Shown here: piece after piece, positions 16,776 through 25,765 of the stretch
Numbering within the stretch: position 1 is the stretch's first letter
Layout of the letters: each line of letters starts with the position of its first letter
From: Clostridia bacterium
Lineage (GTDB): Bacteria; Bacillota; Clostridia; Christensenellales; SZUA-584
NCBI GenBank assembly: GCA_018648645.1
Contig: JABGQS010000008.1
Location: 1 to 64,000 of the forward strand
Direction of reading: 5' to 3'
Length of the DNA: 64,000 nucleotides
Program-made: the position numbers and the translations under genes
The notes under the pieces: model-generated
Databases searched by the model: none
Told to the model about the DNA's origin: nothing
The model's input: the letters and a program-made list of their open reading frames with translations, nothing else

Positions 16776-18584
16776 ATGCAAACACAGGAGAAGATTAGAA
16801 ACATTGCAATCGTGGCGCATGTTGACCACGGCAAGACAACGCTGGTTGACCAAATGCTGCGCCAATCGGGCATTTTTAGTGCGCACGAAAAGGTGAAAGA
16901 GCGCGTGATGGACTCTGGCGATCTCGAGCAGGAACGCGGCATCACCATACTTAGCAAAAACACGGCGGTGGAGTACAACGGCGTAAAAATCAACATCGTA
17001 GACACGCCCGGGCATGCCGATTTCGGCGGCGAGGTAGAGCGCGTGCTGACGATGGTAGACAGCGTGCTGCTGCTCGTAGACGCGTTTGAAGGGTGCATGC
17101 CGCAAACACGGTTTGTGCTGAAAAAGGCGCTTGCTCTCGGTAAGCACGTCATGGCGGTCGTCAACAAGATCGACAGACCGGGCGCGCGCCCCGAAGAAGT
17201 TGTAGACAGCATCATCGACTTGTTCATAGAGCTTGACGCAAGCGAAGACCAACTCGATTTCCCGATAGTATACACATCGGCAAAAAACGGCACAGCGTCT
17301 CTCGACGCGCACAACCAAACTGAGAATATCATACCGTTGTTCGATGCGATAATGGAGCACGCACCTGCGCCAAAGGGCGAAATCGACGGCATGCTCCAGG
17401 TGCTGATTTCCAACATAGACTACGACGAGTACATCGGACGCATCGGCATCGGCAGGGTAGAGCGGGGCAGCGCGACGCGCAACATGCAGGCTGTGTTGTG
17501 CAAGGACGACGGCACCACACAGAACGTCAAAATCGCGAAGCTGTTCACGTTTTCGGGACTTGATAGAGTGGACGCAGAGCAAGTGCAATTTGGCGATATT
17601 ATCGCGATTGCAGGAATCCCGGGTATCAACATCGGCGAGACGGTGTGCGACCCGGAGTGTGTAGAACCGCTTCCGTTTGTCAAGATAGACGAGCCCACGG
17701 TGTCTATGAACTTCATGATAAACAACAGCCCGTTTGTTGGAACAGAAGGCAAATACGTCACATCGCGCAACATTCGAGAGCGATTGATGCGCGAGCTTGA
17801 AACCAACGTCAGCCTACGCGTAGAAGAGACGGACAGCACAGACTCGTTCAAGGTTTCGGGCAGGGGAGAGCTGCATTTGTCGATACTTATCGAGACCATG
17901 CGCAGAGAAGACTTCGAGTTCGCCGTGTCGCGCCCAAGGGTTATATACAAAGAAGAAAAGGGCGTACGCCAAGAGCCCTACGAGCTGCTGATGATTGACA
18001 TTCCGGGCGAGTATACCGGCGTTGTTGTCGAGAAAATCAACGTGAGAAAAGGCGAGCTTGTGGACATGGCGACCGAGGGCGGCAGCACACGGCTCGAGTT
18101 CAAAATTCCCGCACGCGGGCTTATCGGATATCGGAACGAGTTTATGACGGACACCAAAGGCAACGGTATACTTAACCACATTTTCTGCGGATACCGCGAC
18201 TATGCGGGCGACATACCCGAGCGTCAGCGCGGCAGCATCATGGCGCACGAGCGCGGCGAAAGCACAGCGTACGGGCTGTTTAACGCGCAAGAGCGCGGCA
18301 GGCTGTTTGTCGGTGCCGGCGTCAGCGTATACGAAGGCATGATTGTCGGCGAGAACGCGCGCCTTGAGGATATCATCATCAACGTCTGCAAGAAGAAGCA
18401 GCTGACCAACACGCGCGCATCGGGCAGCGACGAGTCGCTTAGGCTGACTCCTGCAACGGTGCTGAGTCTCGAGCAAAGCCTCGAGTTTATCGCCGACGAC
18501 GAGCTTGTTGAAGTAACGCCGCAAAGCATACGGCTTCGCAAAGCGGTGCTGAACAAGACGGAGCGGCTGAGGTCGAATAAGTAA
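16776..18584 (+). CDS. typA: Translational GTPase TypA/BipA
   Basis: The 602-residue ribosome-binding GTPase has G1 AHVDHGKTTLVD, G3 DTPGHADFGGE and G4 NKIDRPGARP. Elongation-factor-type domains II and III follow, then the TypA-specific C-terminal region. The full length agrees with the family (about 610). It assists 50S subunit assembly and stress adaptation. GAGGG lies before the ATG. A hairpin terminator follows. Confidence 0.96.
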   Translation: MQTQEKIRNIAIVAHVDHGKTTLVDQMLRQSGIFSAHEKVKERVMDSGDLEQERGITILSKNTAVEYNGVKINIVDTPGHADFGGEVERVLTMVDSVLLLVDAFEGCMPQTRFVLKKALALGKHVMAVVNKIDRPGARPEEVVDSIIDLFIELDASEDQLDFPIVYTSAKNGTASLDAHNQTENIIPLFDAIMEHAPAPKGEIDGMLQVLISNIDYDEYIGRIGIGRVERGSATRNMQAVLCKDDGTTQNVKIAKLFTFSGLDRVDAEQVQFGDIIAIAGIPGINIGETVCDPECVEPLPFVKIDEPTVSMNFMINNSPFVGTEGKYVTSRNIRERLMRELETNVSLRVEETDSTDSFKVSGRGELHLSILIETMRREDFEFAVSRPRVIYKEEKGVRQEPYELLMIDIPGEYTGVVVEKINVRKGELVDMATEGGSTRLEFKIPARGLIGYRNEFMTDTKGNGILNHIFCGYRDYAGDIPERQRGSIMAHERGESTAYGLFNAQERGRLFVGAGVSVYEGMIVGENARLEDIIINVCKKKQLTNTRASGSDESLRLTPATVLSLEQSLEFIADDELVEVTPQSIRLRKAVLNKTERLRSNK

Positions 18585-18597
18585 ATTGAAAAGACAG

Positions 18598-18625
18598 AGA
18601 GCGGTGCGGTTGTGTCGCTCTTTTT
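18598..18625 (+). terminator. Terminator after typA
   Basis: AGAGCG / CGCTCT form a stem with a 12-base loop, followed by a run of T. Confidence 0.75.
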
Positions 18626-18715
18626 GTTTAAGGTTGGCTTTCGCAAAGCGAGCTGCAAATGAATTTAAGAAGATTCTAAACACAAGAAAAATATTACAAA
18701 ACCATTACGAATATA

Positions 18716-18744
18716 TTGACAAAGTGTTATGTGAACGGTATGAT
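18716..18744 (+). promoter_or_regulatory. Promoter of the SleB-like hydrolase gene
   Basis: TTGACA (18716-18721) and TATGAT (18739-18744) have ideal 17-base spacing, 41 bases before the ATG. Confidence 0.75.
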
Positions 18745-18784
18745 GGTGAAAGAAATATAGCATTTTGACGACAGAGAGGGGAAC

Positions 18785-20260
18785 ATGAGAAGGAAGTCGA
18801 CTAAAAAAACGCGTGCCGTTAAGACAAAACATATAAAATCATCTGCGGGCAAGTCGGCGAAGCGTTCCCGGACAACAAATGCGAGCAAAACTGCCGATGA
18901 AAATATGGATTCGGTGGAAGCGCGTGCGAAAAGACGAGCCGCCCGTCGAAATAGAAAAGGCTTTTTGAATTACTTCTTTGACGACAAACCGAGCACTGAT
19001 AAGAACGCGAAGCAGAAGCCAAATTCGACAAAGTCCTCGGGCAAAAAACCGAAGAGCGATCAAGTCGTCCCCAAAAAATCGATAACGAAACGCTTAGCTG
19101 CATTTGTGAGCGCAAAATGGGCAGCTCTTTTGAATATAAGAAAGCGGCAAAAATTTTCAGCATTCAAGCAAGTGGTACCCGCTAAGAAATTAAGCAGCAG
19201 TATTAAACGACGCATATTGATGTACGGCGGAGCTGGGTTGCTGGCTGTCGCGATCGTGCTTTTGATTGTGCTTGTGCCGGGTCGCGATGACACTTTGGGT
19301 GATGCAGAATTAGCGCTTGCGGAAACGGCCGATATTACGTCTTTGCCGACTGACGTGCCAAGCACGCCGATTCCGACGAGCACGCTTGTACCAACACCGA
19401 TACCGACGACATCGCCAACGCCGATACCAACAACGACACCCGCACCGACGCCGTCTGCGACACCCATACCAACAACGACGCCCGCGCCAACACCGTCCCC
19501 GACCCCAAAACCGACTCCAACACCGCCACCCGCCGTGAGCATGAGCGAGATGACCGCATATTACCGCGTGGAGGCAGATTTGTATTACAACCAAGCCGGG
19601 TATTCGACAAATTATTATGAGTACACCGACGAGGAAATGCACATATTGGCGCAGGTGATTCACAAGGAAGCTAGGGGCGAGACGCTGGAAGGAATGATCG
19701 CAGTTGGCAACGTGGTAATGAACCGTGTTCTAAACACCAGCTATTTTAACGGTACTATTACGGCGGTCGTGGTGGACTCTGGACAATTCGCGTATAATCC
19801 GGCAACAGTTCCCAGCACAGCATGCAAGACCGCGGCAAGAATGGTACTGGATGATCAAAAATGGGTTGTTGCGCAGCACGTTTACTTCTTTAAGACCAGC
19901 GATCACCCATGGGGTTCCAAAACGTTTTATAAGAAAATAGACCACCACTACTTTTACTCGTATCCGTACAGCGGCAGAAACAACAACAACAACGTTCCGC
20001 CCGAGCTTTTTGAGCGCACTTTCGAGTGGCCGAGGTATGGATGCAAACCGGGAACAAGGGTGAGACGCGTCCAGACGATGCTGCACGCCCTAGGGTACGA
20101 TGTCAGCGCGGACGGATGGTTTGGCATGGGAACAAAAGAAGCTCTGCAAGCGTTTCAAAGCGACAAAGGCTTGACCACCGACGGCGTTGCGGGGCCGACC
20201 ACGCTCGAGAAATTGATACGCGCTTATGGCGTGGACAAATATCAAGCGGACTTTCTCTAA
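18785..20260 (+). CDS. Membrane-anchored cell wall hydrolase (SleB domain plus peptidoglycan-binding domain)
   Basis: The 491-residue protein has a long Lys/Arg-rich cytoplasmic head (1-140), one membrane helix (~143-166) and a Pro/Thr repeat spacer (~193-250). A Hydrolase_2/SleB domain follows (~270-400; HKEARGETLEGMIAVGNVVMNR contains the presumed catalytic Glu), then a C-terminal PG_binding_1 domain (~418-478; VQTMLHALGYDVSADGWFG). SleB-type enzymes cut cortex or wall peptidoglycan. The membrane anchor and large basic head are unlike spore-cortex SleB, so a vegetative wall role is as likely. GAGAGGGG precedes the ATG. Confidence 0.88.
   Translation: MRRKSTKKTRAVKTKHIKSSAGKSAKRSRTTNASKTADENMDSVEARAKRRAARRNRKGFLNYFFDDKPSTDKNAKQKPNSTKSSGKKPKSDQVVPKKSITKRLAAFVSAKWAALLNIRKRQKFSAFKQVVPAKKLSSSIKRRILMYGGAGLLAVAIVLLIVLVPGRDDTLGDAELALAETADITSLPTDVPSTPIPTSTLVPTPIPTTSPTPIPTTTPAPTPSATPIPTTTPAPTPSPTPKPTPTPPPAVSMSEMTAYYRVEADLYYNQAGYSTNYYEYTDEEMHILAQVIHKEARGETLEGMIAVGNVVMNRVLNTSYFNGTITAVVVDSGQFAYNPATVPSTACKTAARMVLDDQKWVVAQHVYFFKTSDHPWGSKTFYKKIDHHYFYSYPYSGRNNNNNVPPELFERTFEWPRYGCKPGTRVRRVQTMLHALGYDVSADGWFGMGTKEALQAFQSDKGLTTDGVAGPTTLEKLIRAYGVDKYQADFL
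19363..19535 (+). repeat. Pro/Thr-rich coding repeat in the wall hydrolase
   Basis: Degenerate tandem units of the kind ACGCCGATACCAACAACG encode (T-P-x-P-T)n, about 57 residues. This is an extended spacer that would carry the catalytic domain across the wall. The unit is imperfect and in frame throughout. Confidence 0.8.
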
Positions 20261-20301
20261 TACATAAACAACAGCGATAAACGAGGAGTGAGGTATACAA
20301 T

Positions 20302-21174
20302 ATGAAAGACTTAGAATATGCGCAAATTATTGTGAGACTGAAAAACGGATGGCTGAAAAGTCACGGGCTTGGCAACGACTACATCGTGTTTGACGCCAGC
20401 AACATATCGTGCGTGCTGGACAACGATACGATCGTGAGGATATGCGACAGCCACTACGGCATCGGATCGGACGGAATTCTCGTGTGGGTCGACAGCAAGC
20501 GCGCCGATTTTGGGATGGAGATATTTAACCCGGACGGCAGCCAAGCGGAGAAAAGCGGCAACGGCTTGAGGATATTCGCGGACTATGTATACAGCATGGG
20601 GTTTACCGACAAAGCGAAGTTCAGCATCGAAGTTGGCGGCGAAATTGTAAAATGTGCGCTTAGCTTCGACAAGGACGGCGACGTTGGCGACATCACCGTT
20701 GACATCGGTAAGGCTACGTTTGTGCCGAGCGAAGTGCCGGTATTGTGCGACAAAGCTCAGGCACTTGATATGGAGCTTGAGCTTGATGGCGAAACGTATC
20801 TTTTTTCTGCGGTGTCTGTAGGCAATCCGCACGCGGTTTGTATCGTAGATGACTTAGACGCTGTAGATGTGAAAAAAATCGGCGCGATGGTGGAAACGCA
20901 CGAGATATTCCCCAATCGTACGAACGTGCAGTTTGCACAGGTAATGGACAGGGGAAACGCAAAAATCGAGATATGGGAGCGAGGCGCGGGGTATACGTTG
21001 GCTTCGGGCAGCAGCTCTTGCGCGGTGGCGGCGGTGCTGCACAAAAAGGGGCTTGTGGACGACGATGTGCATCTGCACATGCCGGGCGGAGTTTTGTATG
21101 TGTCGATTGGCAAAGACTATGCGTTGAAGCTGAGAGGCCCGGTTGAGCGGTCTGCGTGTGGGGTTTTGCTGTAA
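20302..21174 (+). CDS. dapF: Diaminopimelate epimerase family protein with both catalytic Cys replaced
   Basis: The 290-residue protein has the DapF fold markers HGLGNDYIVFD, FNPDGSQAE and SVGNPHAVC. DapF interconverts LL- and meso-diaminopimelate with two cysteines. Here the first (in the usual CGNG motif) is S85 (EKSGNG) and the second (usual ACGTG) is S235 (ASGSSSC); the usual Glu of GET is Y231. Either a Ser/Ser subfamily or a different substrate is possible. It is the only DapF-like gene seen alongside dapL. The ATG at 20302 has GGAGTGAGG upstream and adds about 15 residues to the usual N-terminus. Confidence 0.75.
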   Translation: MKDLEYAQIIVRLKNGWLKSHGLGNDYIVFDASNISCVLDNDTIVRICDSHYGIGSDGILVWVDSKRADFGMEIFNPDGSQAEKSGNGLRIFADYVYSMGFTDKAKFSIEVGGEIVKCALSFDKDGDVGDITVDIGKATFVPSEVPVLCDKAQALDMELELDGETYLFSAVSVGNPHAVCIVDDLDAVDVKKIGAMVETHEIFPNRTNVQFAQVMDRGNAKIEIWERGAGYTLASGSSSCAVAAVLHKKGLVDDDVHLHMPGGVLYVSIGKDYALKLRGPVERSACGVLL

Positions 21175-21189
21175 CAATCAGAAAAGCAA

Positions 21190-21232
21190 AAAGCACCAAG
21201 AGTGATTAATAGTCACCCTCGGTGCTTTTTTT
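21190..21232. terminator. Terminator between convergent dapF-like and esterase genes
   Basis: AAAGCACC (21190-21197) pairs with GGTGCTTT (21221-21228) and runs into a T tract, with an additional inner stem. A-rich sequence on the left makes it plausible for both strands. Confidence 0.8.
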
Positions 21233-21242
21233 GTGCAACGCT

Positions 21243-22121
21243 TTAATATTTGCTGAAGAAGCGCCAAATAACTTCGACGGCGATGGTGCCCGTTTTATCT
21301 TTTGCGGTTGGCCAGTCGTGACCCATATTGTCGATTTGAATGAACCAAACCTCGTTGCTGTTAATGCCGTCTGTATAGTATGTCGCATTGGTGCTGTTCT
21401 CTATGAACTCGGTGTGCGAATTCGTGCAATCACTCAGCCCTGCCCAAAACTTGATTACCTCTGACATGGGTGGAGCACCGCCCCAGCCGCCGATTGGAGA
21501 CATAGAACCATCGAGCGGCACAGCTGTATCCTCTGTGCCGTGTATTTGGAGTATGGGGATTGGATTGGCGATATTGCGGGTTTCCCAAGTGTAGCCGCTC
21601 ATCGTTCCGCCGACAGACGCGATTGCACGGAAAACATCCGATGCTTCGCATGCGAGGGTATAGCTCATGAAACCACCATTCGAAAAGCCGCAGGAATATG
21701 TTTTGCTTGGGTTAAGGCTGTGCTCTGTCTGCAAAAAGACGGCGAGCTCTGACAAAAAGCCGATATCGTCAGTGTCGCTTATGGTGAAGCGAGAGTTCCA
21801 GTGCGAGTTGCCGCTATCGTCCGAAGTTCCTTTTGGGTAGCATACAGCAAAACCGTTTGCATCGGCGACGTCGTTCATGCGAAAGGAGATAGCATCGCTT
21901 TCTGTTTGGGTGTAGCCGTGGAGCACGAAAACGAGCGGCGCGTTGTCGGTCAAGCCGGCAGGTAGGTAGAGCGTATACTCGCGCGTTAGTCCATCGTGTT
22001 CAAATGTCAATTGGTGTGTTGATGCTTTGCCCGCGTCAACCATTTGGGTATTGCAGGCGGGGAGCAGTATCAAACCGAATATGAGAACCAATGTGAGTAA
22101 TATAACGATTGTCTTTTTCAT
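21243..22121 (-). CDS. Secreted lipoprotein esterase (PHB depolymerase / feruloyl esterase-like)
   Basis: The 292-residue protein has a lipoprotein signal with lipobox LLPAC (Cys at ~23). An alpha/beta hydrolase domain follows: the oxyanion region is VLHGYTQTES, the nucleophile Ser is in GFSNGGF, an acid lies near HGTEDTAVPLDG, and a late His is in MGHDWPT. The pattern matches LpqC-type polyhydroxybutyrate depolymerase and feruloyl esterases acting outside the cell on ester-linked polymers. The substrate cannot be fixed. GGAG precedes the ATG. Confidence 0.8.
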   Translation of the reverse strand: MKKTIVILLTLVLIFGLILLPACNTQMVDAGKASTHQLTFEHDGLTREYTLYLPAGLTDNAPLVFVLHGYTQTESDAISFRMNDVADANGFAVCYPKGTSDDSGNSHWNSRFTISDTDDIGFLSELAVFLQTEHSLNPSKTYSCGFSNGGFMSYTLACEASDVFRAIASVGGTMSGYTWETRNIANPIPILQIHGTEDTAVPLDGSMSPIGGWGGAPPMSEVIKFWAGLSDCTNSHTEFIENSTNATYYTDGINSNEVWFIQIDNMGHDWPTAKDKTGTIAVEVIWRFFSKY

Positions 22122-22326
22122 AACGTCAAACTCCTTTATAATGTTGAGTTAATGCAGTACGTGTTTAGACATATTATACCAAGTGAAGAGCCAAGGTGCA
22201 AATGCTCCAAAGATAACATTCAGCAAGAGCGCGAAAATGGTAGTTTTCCCTATGTATAATTGAGTGAATGTGTAGTATAATCGTTTCATCAAGACTGCTT
22301 ATGCAAACACAAAGCGGAGGCAAGAT

Positions 22327-23196
22327 ATGGGCGTATCTCCCGGCAGCGTAACGGCAGCTGTGACAATCAACGAAAACCGGCTCAATTTCATTTTTGCGGA
22401 TGGATTTTATTCTGCGCACGGGGTCGATGCGGAGATGCATTCGCATTCTTTTTATGAGATGCACTTTTTTACGCTTGGCAGCGGAAGCGTGGAATTTAAA
22501 GATGAGACTGTGCAGTTTGGTGCAAACATGCTTCTCATCGCCGCTCCCGAAACGTATCATATACAACGAAAAAGCAGCACTGAAGTAAGAAAATATGTGT
22601 TTAAATTTTCTGCGGCTGTCTCGAATGAACGCGATGATATTTTGGTACCGCTGCTAGGTTTAATTGATAGTAAAGGTTTTTTGGTGCTTAGAGGCTGCGA
22701 GTTTCTAAAGGATGTATTGGGACGAGTACAAGTTGAACTGCGAGGGGAAGAAAAGGGATATTTGAGCCTGATTTCTAACAGCTTATCATCCATGATGATT
22801 GAGCTGAGCCGGAGCAGCTGCACGGAGGGCGCTTTGTTAAAGCCGAATCACAGCAGAAGAGAGCATGTGTCTGTTATAACGGCAACAATAATCGATTATT
22901 TCTTTGACCAAAACTACAACAGGAATGCGAAAATTGACGACCTTTGTAGCCTTGTGCATCTTAGCCAAAGCCAGCTTAGCAGAACGATTAAAACAATGTA
23001 TGGCATGACATTCAAAGAAAAACATACGAGCACGAGAATCAACTATGTTGCGCATTTGCTGGTAAAGGACGAATTGAGTATTACGCAGATTGCACTCATG
23101 TGCGGGTTTGACAGCGTGTCAACTTTTTCGAACTATTTTAAGCGCCGTATGCATATTTCACCGCAGCAATACCGAAAACAAAACCGCAGTTTATAA
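22327..23196 (+). CDS. AraC family transcriptional regulator
   Basis: The 289-residue protein has an N-terminal cupin effector domain (HSHSFYEMHFFTLGSG near residue 40). The C-terminal ~100 residues hold two AraC helix-turn-helix motifs (IDDLCSLVHLSQSQLSRTIK and ITQIALMCGFDSVSTFSNYFKR). GGAGG lies 6 bases before the ATG. It is transcribed toward the aminotransferase-UroD-reductase cluster and is probably its regulator; a sugar-derived effector is inferred from the fold. Confidence 0.88.
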   Translation: MGVSPGSVTAAVTINENRLNFIFADGFYSAHGVDAEMHSHSFYEMHFFTLGSGSVEFKDETVQFGANMLLIAAPETYHIQRKSSTEVRKYVFKFSAAVSNERDDILVPLLGLIDSKGFLVLRGCEFLKDVLGRVQVELRGEEKGYLSLISNSLSSMMIELSRSSCTEGALLKPNHSRREHVSVITATIIDYFFDQNYNRNAKIDDLCSLVHLSQSQLSRTIKTMYGMTFKEKHTSTRINYVAHLLVKDELSITQIALMCGFDSVSTFSNYFKRRMHISPQQYRKQNRSL

Positions 23197-23294
23197 ATTG
23201 GCGCATGAGGACGCGCAACATGCTTGATTTATCTATATCATAAGCAGCGAAATTGTTTTATTCTTGTATCAATAAAACAATATGGAGGTGTGCT

Positions 23295-24524
23295 ATGGAT
23301 AAAAAACAAAAGGCGGATGTGTCGGGCAGAGGACTCGGCGGAGATTTCAAAGTGCCGTTCCCGGGAAAAATGAGTCCGTATACACAGGACGAGATCAATG
23401 CGGTTGTGGATGTTATGAAAAATGCGGACGGGTTGACACAAGGGCAGCACATGCGGCAGTTCCAAGAGGATTTTGAAAGATATTCGGGCGTGAATCATGC
23501 GTTTGCGGTGGACAACGCCAGCAACGCGCTTGTGCTTGCTGTGGCGCTGTGCAAACTGAAAGCGGGCGACGAAGTGATTGTGCCTGCGTACACATTTTGC
23601 TCGACAGCGATTGCCGTCGGGGCGCTTGGTGTGGATATCGTTTGGGCGGACACCGATGAGAAAAGCTGGAACATTAGCCCAAAAGACATAGAAAGAAAAA
23701 TTACGAGCAGAACAAAAGCTATTATCGCAGTGCATTTGCTTGGTATGCCTGCAGATATGCCGGCGATTATGGAGATTGCAAAAAAACACGGCTTGAAAGT
23801 TATCGAGGATTGTGCGCAGGCTCCGGGCGCTTCTATAAACGGGCAGATGTGCGGAAGCTTTGGCGATTTTGGGTGCTTTTCTTTCCAGACAGCAAAGAAC
23901 ATATCGACACTTGGCGAAGGCGGTATACTTACCGTGAAGAGCGACGAGGACGCTGCGCTTGTGCCGGGGCTGCGGTTTGTAGGCGCAAAGGCGTTCCCGG
24001 AAGGGAGAGAGCGCTATTGGGTGCCTGCGATGAGCACGGTGGACGAGGACATCACGGGACAGTGGCCGTTCAACTTTTGCATCGGTGAAGCGCAGTGTGC
24101 GCTTGGGTCTGTCATGCTAAAGCGCCTGAATGATATAAACGGTACGCTGATTGCGCAGGGTGACAAAATTCGGGCTGCGCTGGCGGACACGCCGGAGGTT
24201 ACGTTTAACACGATACCAAAAGGGTATAAGCATCTGCATCATCAGTTTGTTATGCATTTTGAAGGAGCAGGCGGCAAAGGGCGAGACGATTTGATGGATA
24301 TATTGGTGAACGATTATAAGATAAAAGTGATTGTGCAGTATTATCCGCTTTACAATTTTCCGCTGTTTGAGAAAATGGGGTTTGGCGAGCACGATTGTCC
24401 TGTACTCGACGAATGGTGGGGCAGCTCGTTCAGTCTGCCTTGGTGGTGCGGGATACCCGAAGAGACTATAGATTATATTGTGGATTCGGTCAAGAAAGCG
24501 ATTGAGCAGCTGAAAAGCGCTTAG
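23295..24524 (+). CDS. DegT/DnrJ/EryC1/StrS family sugar aminotransferase
   Basis: The 409-residue PLP enzyme has PLP lysine K201 in FSFQTAKNISTLGEGG, Asp172 in VIEDCAQAPGA, and the N-terminal TQGQHMRQFQEDFERYSG. The family transfers an amino group to a keto-sugar or keto-cyclitol. It is the first of a tight run with a UroD-like gene (15 bases on) and an aldo/keto reductase, all behind AraC. GGAGG precedes the ATG at 23295; an upstream in-frame ATG at 23253 has none. The substrate is unknown; no nucleotide-sugar genes are adjacent, so a catabolic or free-sugar role is possible. Confidence 0.85.
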   Translation: MDKKQKADVSGRGLGGDFKVPFPGKMSPYTQDEINAVVDVMKNADGLTQGQHMRQFQEDFERYSGVNHAFAVDNASNALVLAVALCKLKAGDEVIVPAYTFCSTAIAVGALGVDIVWADTDEKSWNISPKDIERKITSRTKAIIAVHLLGMPADMPAIMEIAKKHGLKVIEDCAQAPGASINGQMCGSFGDFGCFSFQTAKNISTLGEGGILTVKSDEDAALVPGLRFVGAKAFPEGRERYWVPAMSTVDEDITGQWPFNFCIGEAQCALGSVMLKRLNDINGTLIAQGDKIRAALADTPEVTFNTIPKGYKHLHHQFVMHFEGAGGKGRDDLMDILVNDYKIKVIVQYYPLYNFPLFEKMGFGEHDCPVLDEWWGSSFSLPWWCGIPEETIDYIVDSVKKAIEQLKSA

Positions 24525-24539
24525 GACGGAGGCAGAGAC

Positions 24540-25742
24540 ATGGCAAATGATATGACAAGCAGACAGCGGTATATGGCTGCGTTGAACCACGAGGAAGCCG
24601 ACCGTGTGCCGATATTTATTGACGGAGTACCCAATGTCTTTTTTACACAGAAGGTCAAATGGTATAATCAGTTTGAAAGAGCGCTGGTTATGAAAGAGCT
24701 TGGATGCGATCCTATGATAAACATTTGGCTTCCGACAGCAGTTCCGTCACCGGAGGTCGGGATTAGGACTTGGAGAGAGAAGAAGGACGGGAAAACGTAT
24801 CTTGGCAAAGAGTTTTCGACTCCGAAGGGGAATTTGCGGCAGGTAATTCATGAAACGGAGGACTGGGTGGATTCGAGCCACGGGTATTGGGTGCAGCGTA
24901 CACTTGAAAGCGGCGAAAAGACGACGTATGGCATGGACGTTTATGATGATTGGTGCGTGTCGAGACGAACCGAGCCGTGGGTGAAAGGAAAAGAGGATTT
25001 AGAGAAGCTTAAGTATATACTTAAAATGCCGGCTAAGTGGGAGCTTGACGAATGGCGGCATGACACGAGCAGAGCGATGGAGTTTGCACAAAAGCACGAT
25101 TTGCTGACGTGCGTGCGAAGAACGATTGTGTCGGACGCTTCGCAATGGTTTTGCGGTATCGAGTGGTTTATGTATCAGCTGTATGACGATCCTGAGTTTG
25201 TAGAAGAGTTTTTTGAAATATTTGAGGAGATTGCGGCGTGGCAGACACAGCTTGCGCTGGAACAAAAGCCGGATGTGTTGCAACGGCGCGGGTGGTATGA
25301 CACGCCGGACTTTTGGGGCGGAGCGCATTTTGACAAATACATCGCGCCGTCAGTCAACAACGAGGCCAAAACCGTGCACTCGGCGGGTGCTAAGTTTGCG
25401 TATCTTTTGACGGAGGGATGGGGACCGTATCTTGAGAAGTTTAAGAACCTTGATGTAGACTTGTTCTGGGGGCTTGACCCGAACCGCAACCATGCGACTT
25501 TAGAAGAGGTTAAAAGCAGCATCGGAGCACAAAGCACGATACTTGGCGGAGTCAGCAGCGAAGAGGATATTATTCTTGGCACGGAAGAGCAGATTAGAGC
25601 GGCTGTGCGTCGGGCGGTAGAGACGATGGCACCGGGCGGCGGGTTTATACTTGCGCCGAGCGTCGGGCTGTGGCGAGGTACGCCGTGGGAGAACGTTGCT
25701 GTGTTTATTGACGAAGCGCACAAAGCGGGCGCGTATAAATAG
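24540..25742 (+). CDS. Uroporphyrinogen decarboxylase-like (URO-D) family protein
   Basis: The 400-residue protein has the URO-D barrel pattern: N-terminal RQRYMAALNHEEADRVP, and a late HSAGAKF...DLFWGLDP...GGVSSEEDIILGT...GGGFILAPS series. In this subgroup, found in anaerobe sugar and methyl-transfer clusters, members are corrinoid methyltransferases or of unknown function rather than heme enzymes. No heme genes are nearby. GGACGGAGG precedes the ATG. Cotranscription with the DegT gene is likely (15-base gap). Confidence 0.75.
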   Translation: MANDMTSRQRYMAALNHEEADRVPIFIDGVPNVFFTQKVKWYNQFERALVMKELGCDPMINIWLPTAVPSPEVGIRTWREKKDGKTYLGKEFSTPKGNLRQVIHETEDWVDSSHGYWVQRTLESGEKTTYGMDVYDDWCVSRRTEPWVKGKEDLEKLKYILKMPAKWELDEWRHDTSRAMEFAQKHDLLTCVRRTIVSDASQWFCGIEWFMYQLYDDPEFVEEFFEIFEEIAAWQTQLALEQKPDVLQRRGWYDTPDFWGGAHFDKYIAPSVNNEAKTVHSAGAKFAYLLTEGWGPYLEKFKNLDVDLFWGLDPNRNHATLEEVKSSIGAQSTILGGVSSEEDIILGTEEQIRAAVRRAVETMAPGGGFILAPSVGLWRGTPWENVAVFIDEAHKAGAYK

Positions 25743-25765
25743 CGCGCAAGAGAAGGAGTTTTATT

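Noticed and set aside
16115-17416. Long minus-strand frame over the QueG-like and typA genes
   Set aside because: The plus-strand genes are clear family members; the antisense frame has no motif.
11000-18000. Replication origin at the skew change
   Set aside because: No dnaA, rpmH or clustered DnaA boxes are seen, so the skew change is reported only as an observation.
19363-19535. Repeats considered as a CRISPR array
   Set aside because: They are short, contiguous, in frame, and encode Pro/Thr repeats within a wall hydrolase.
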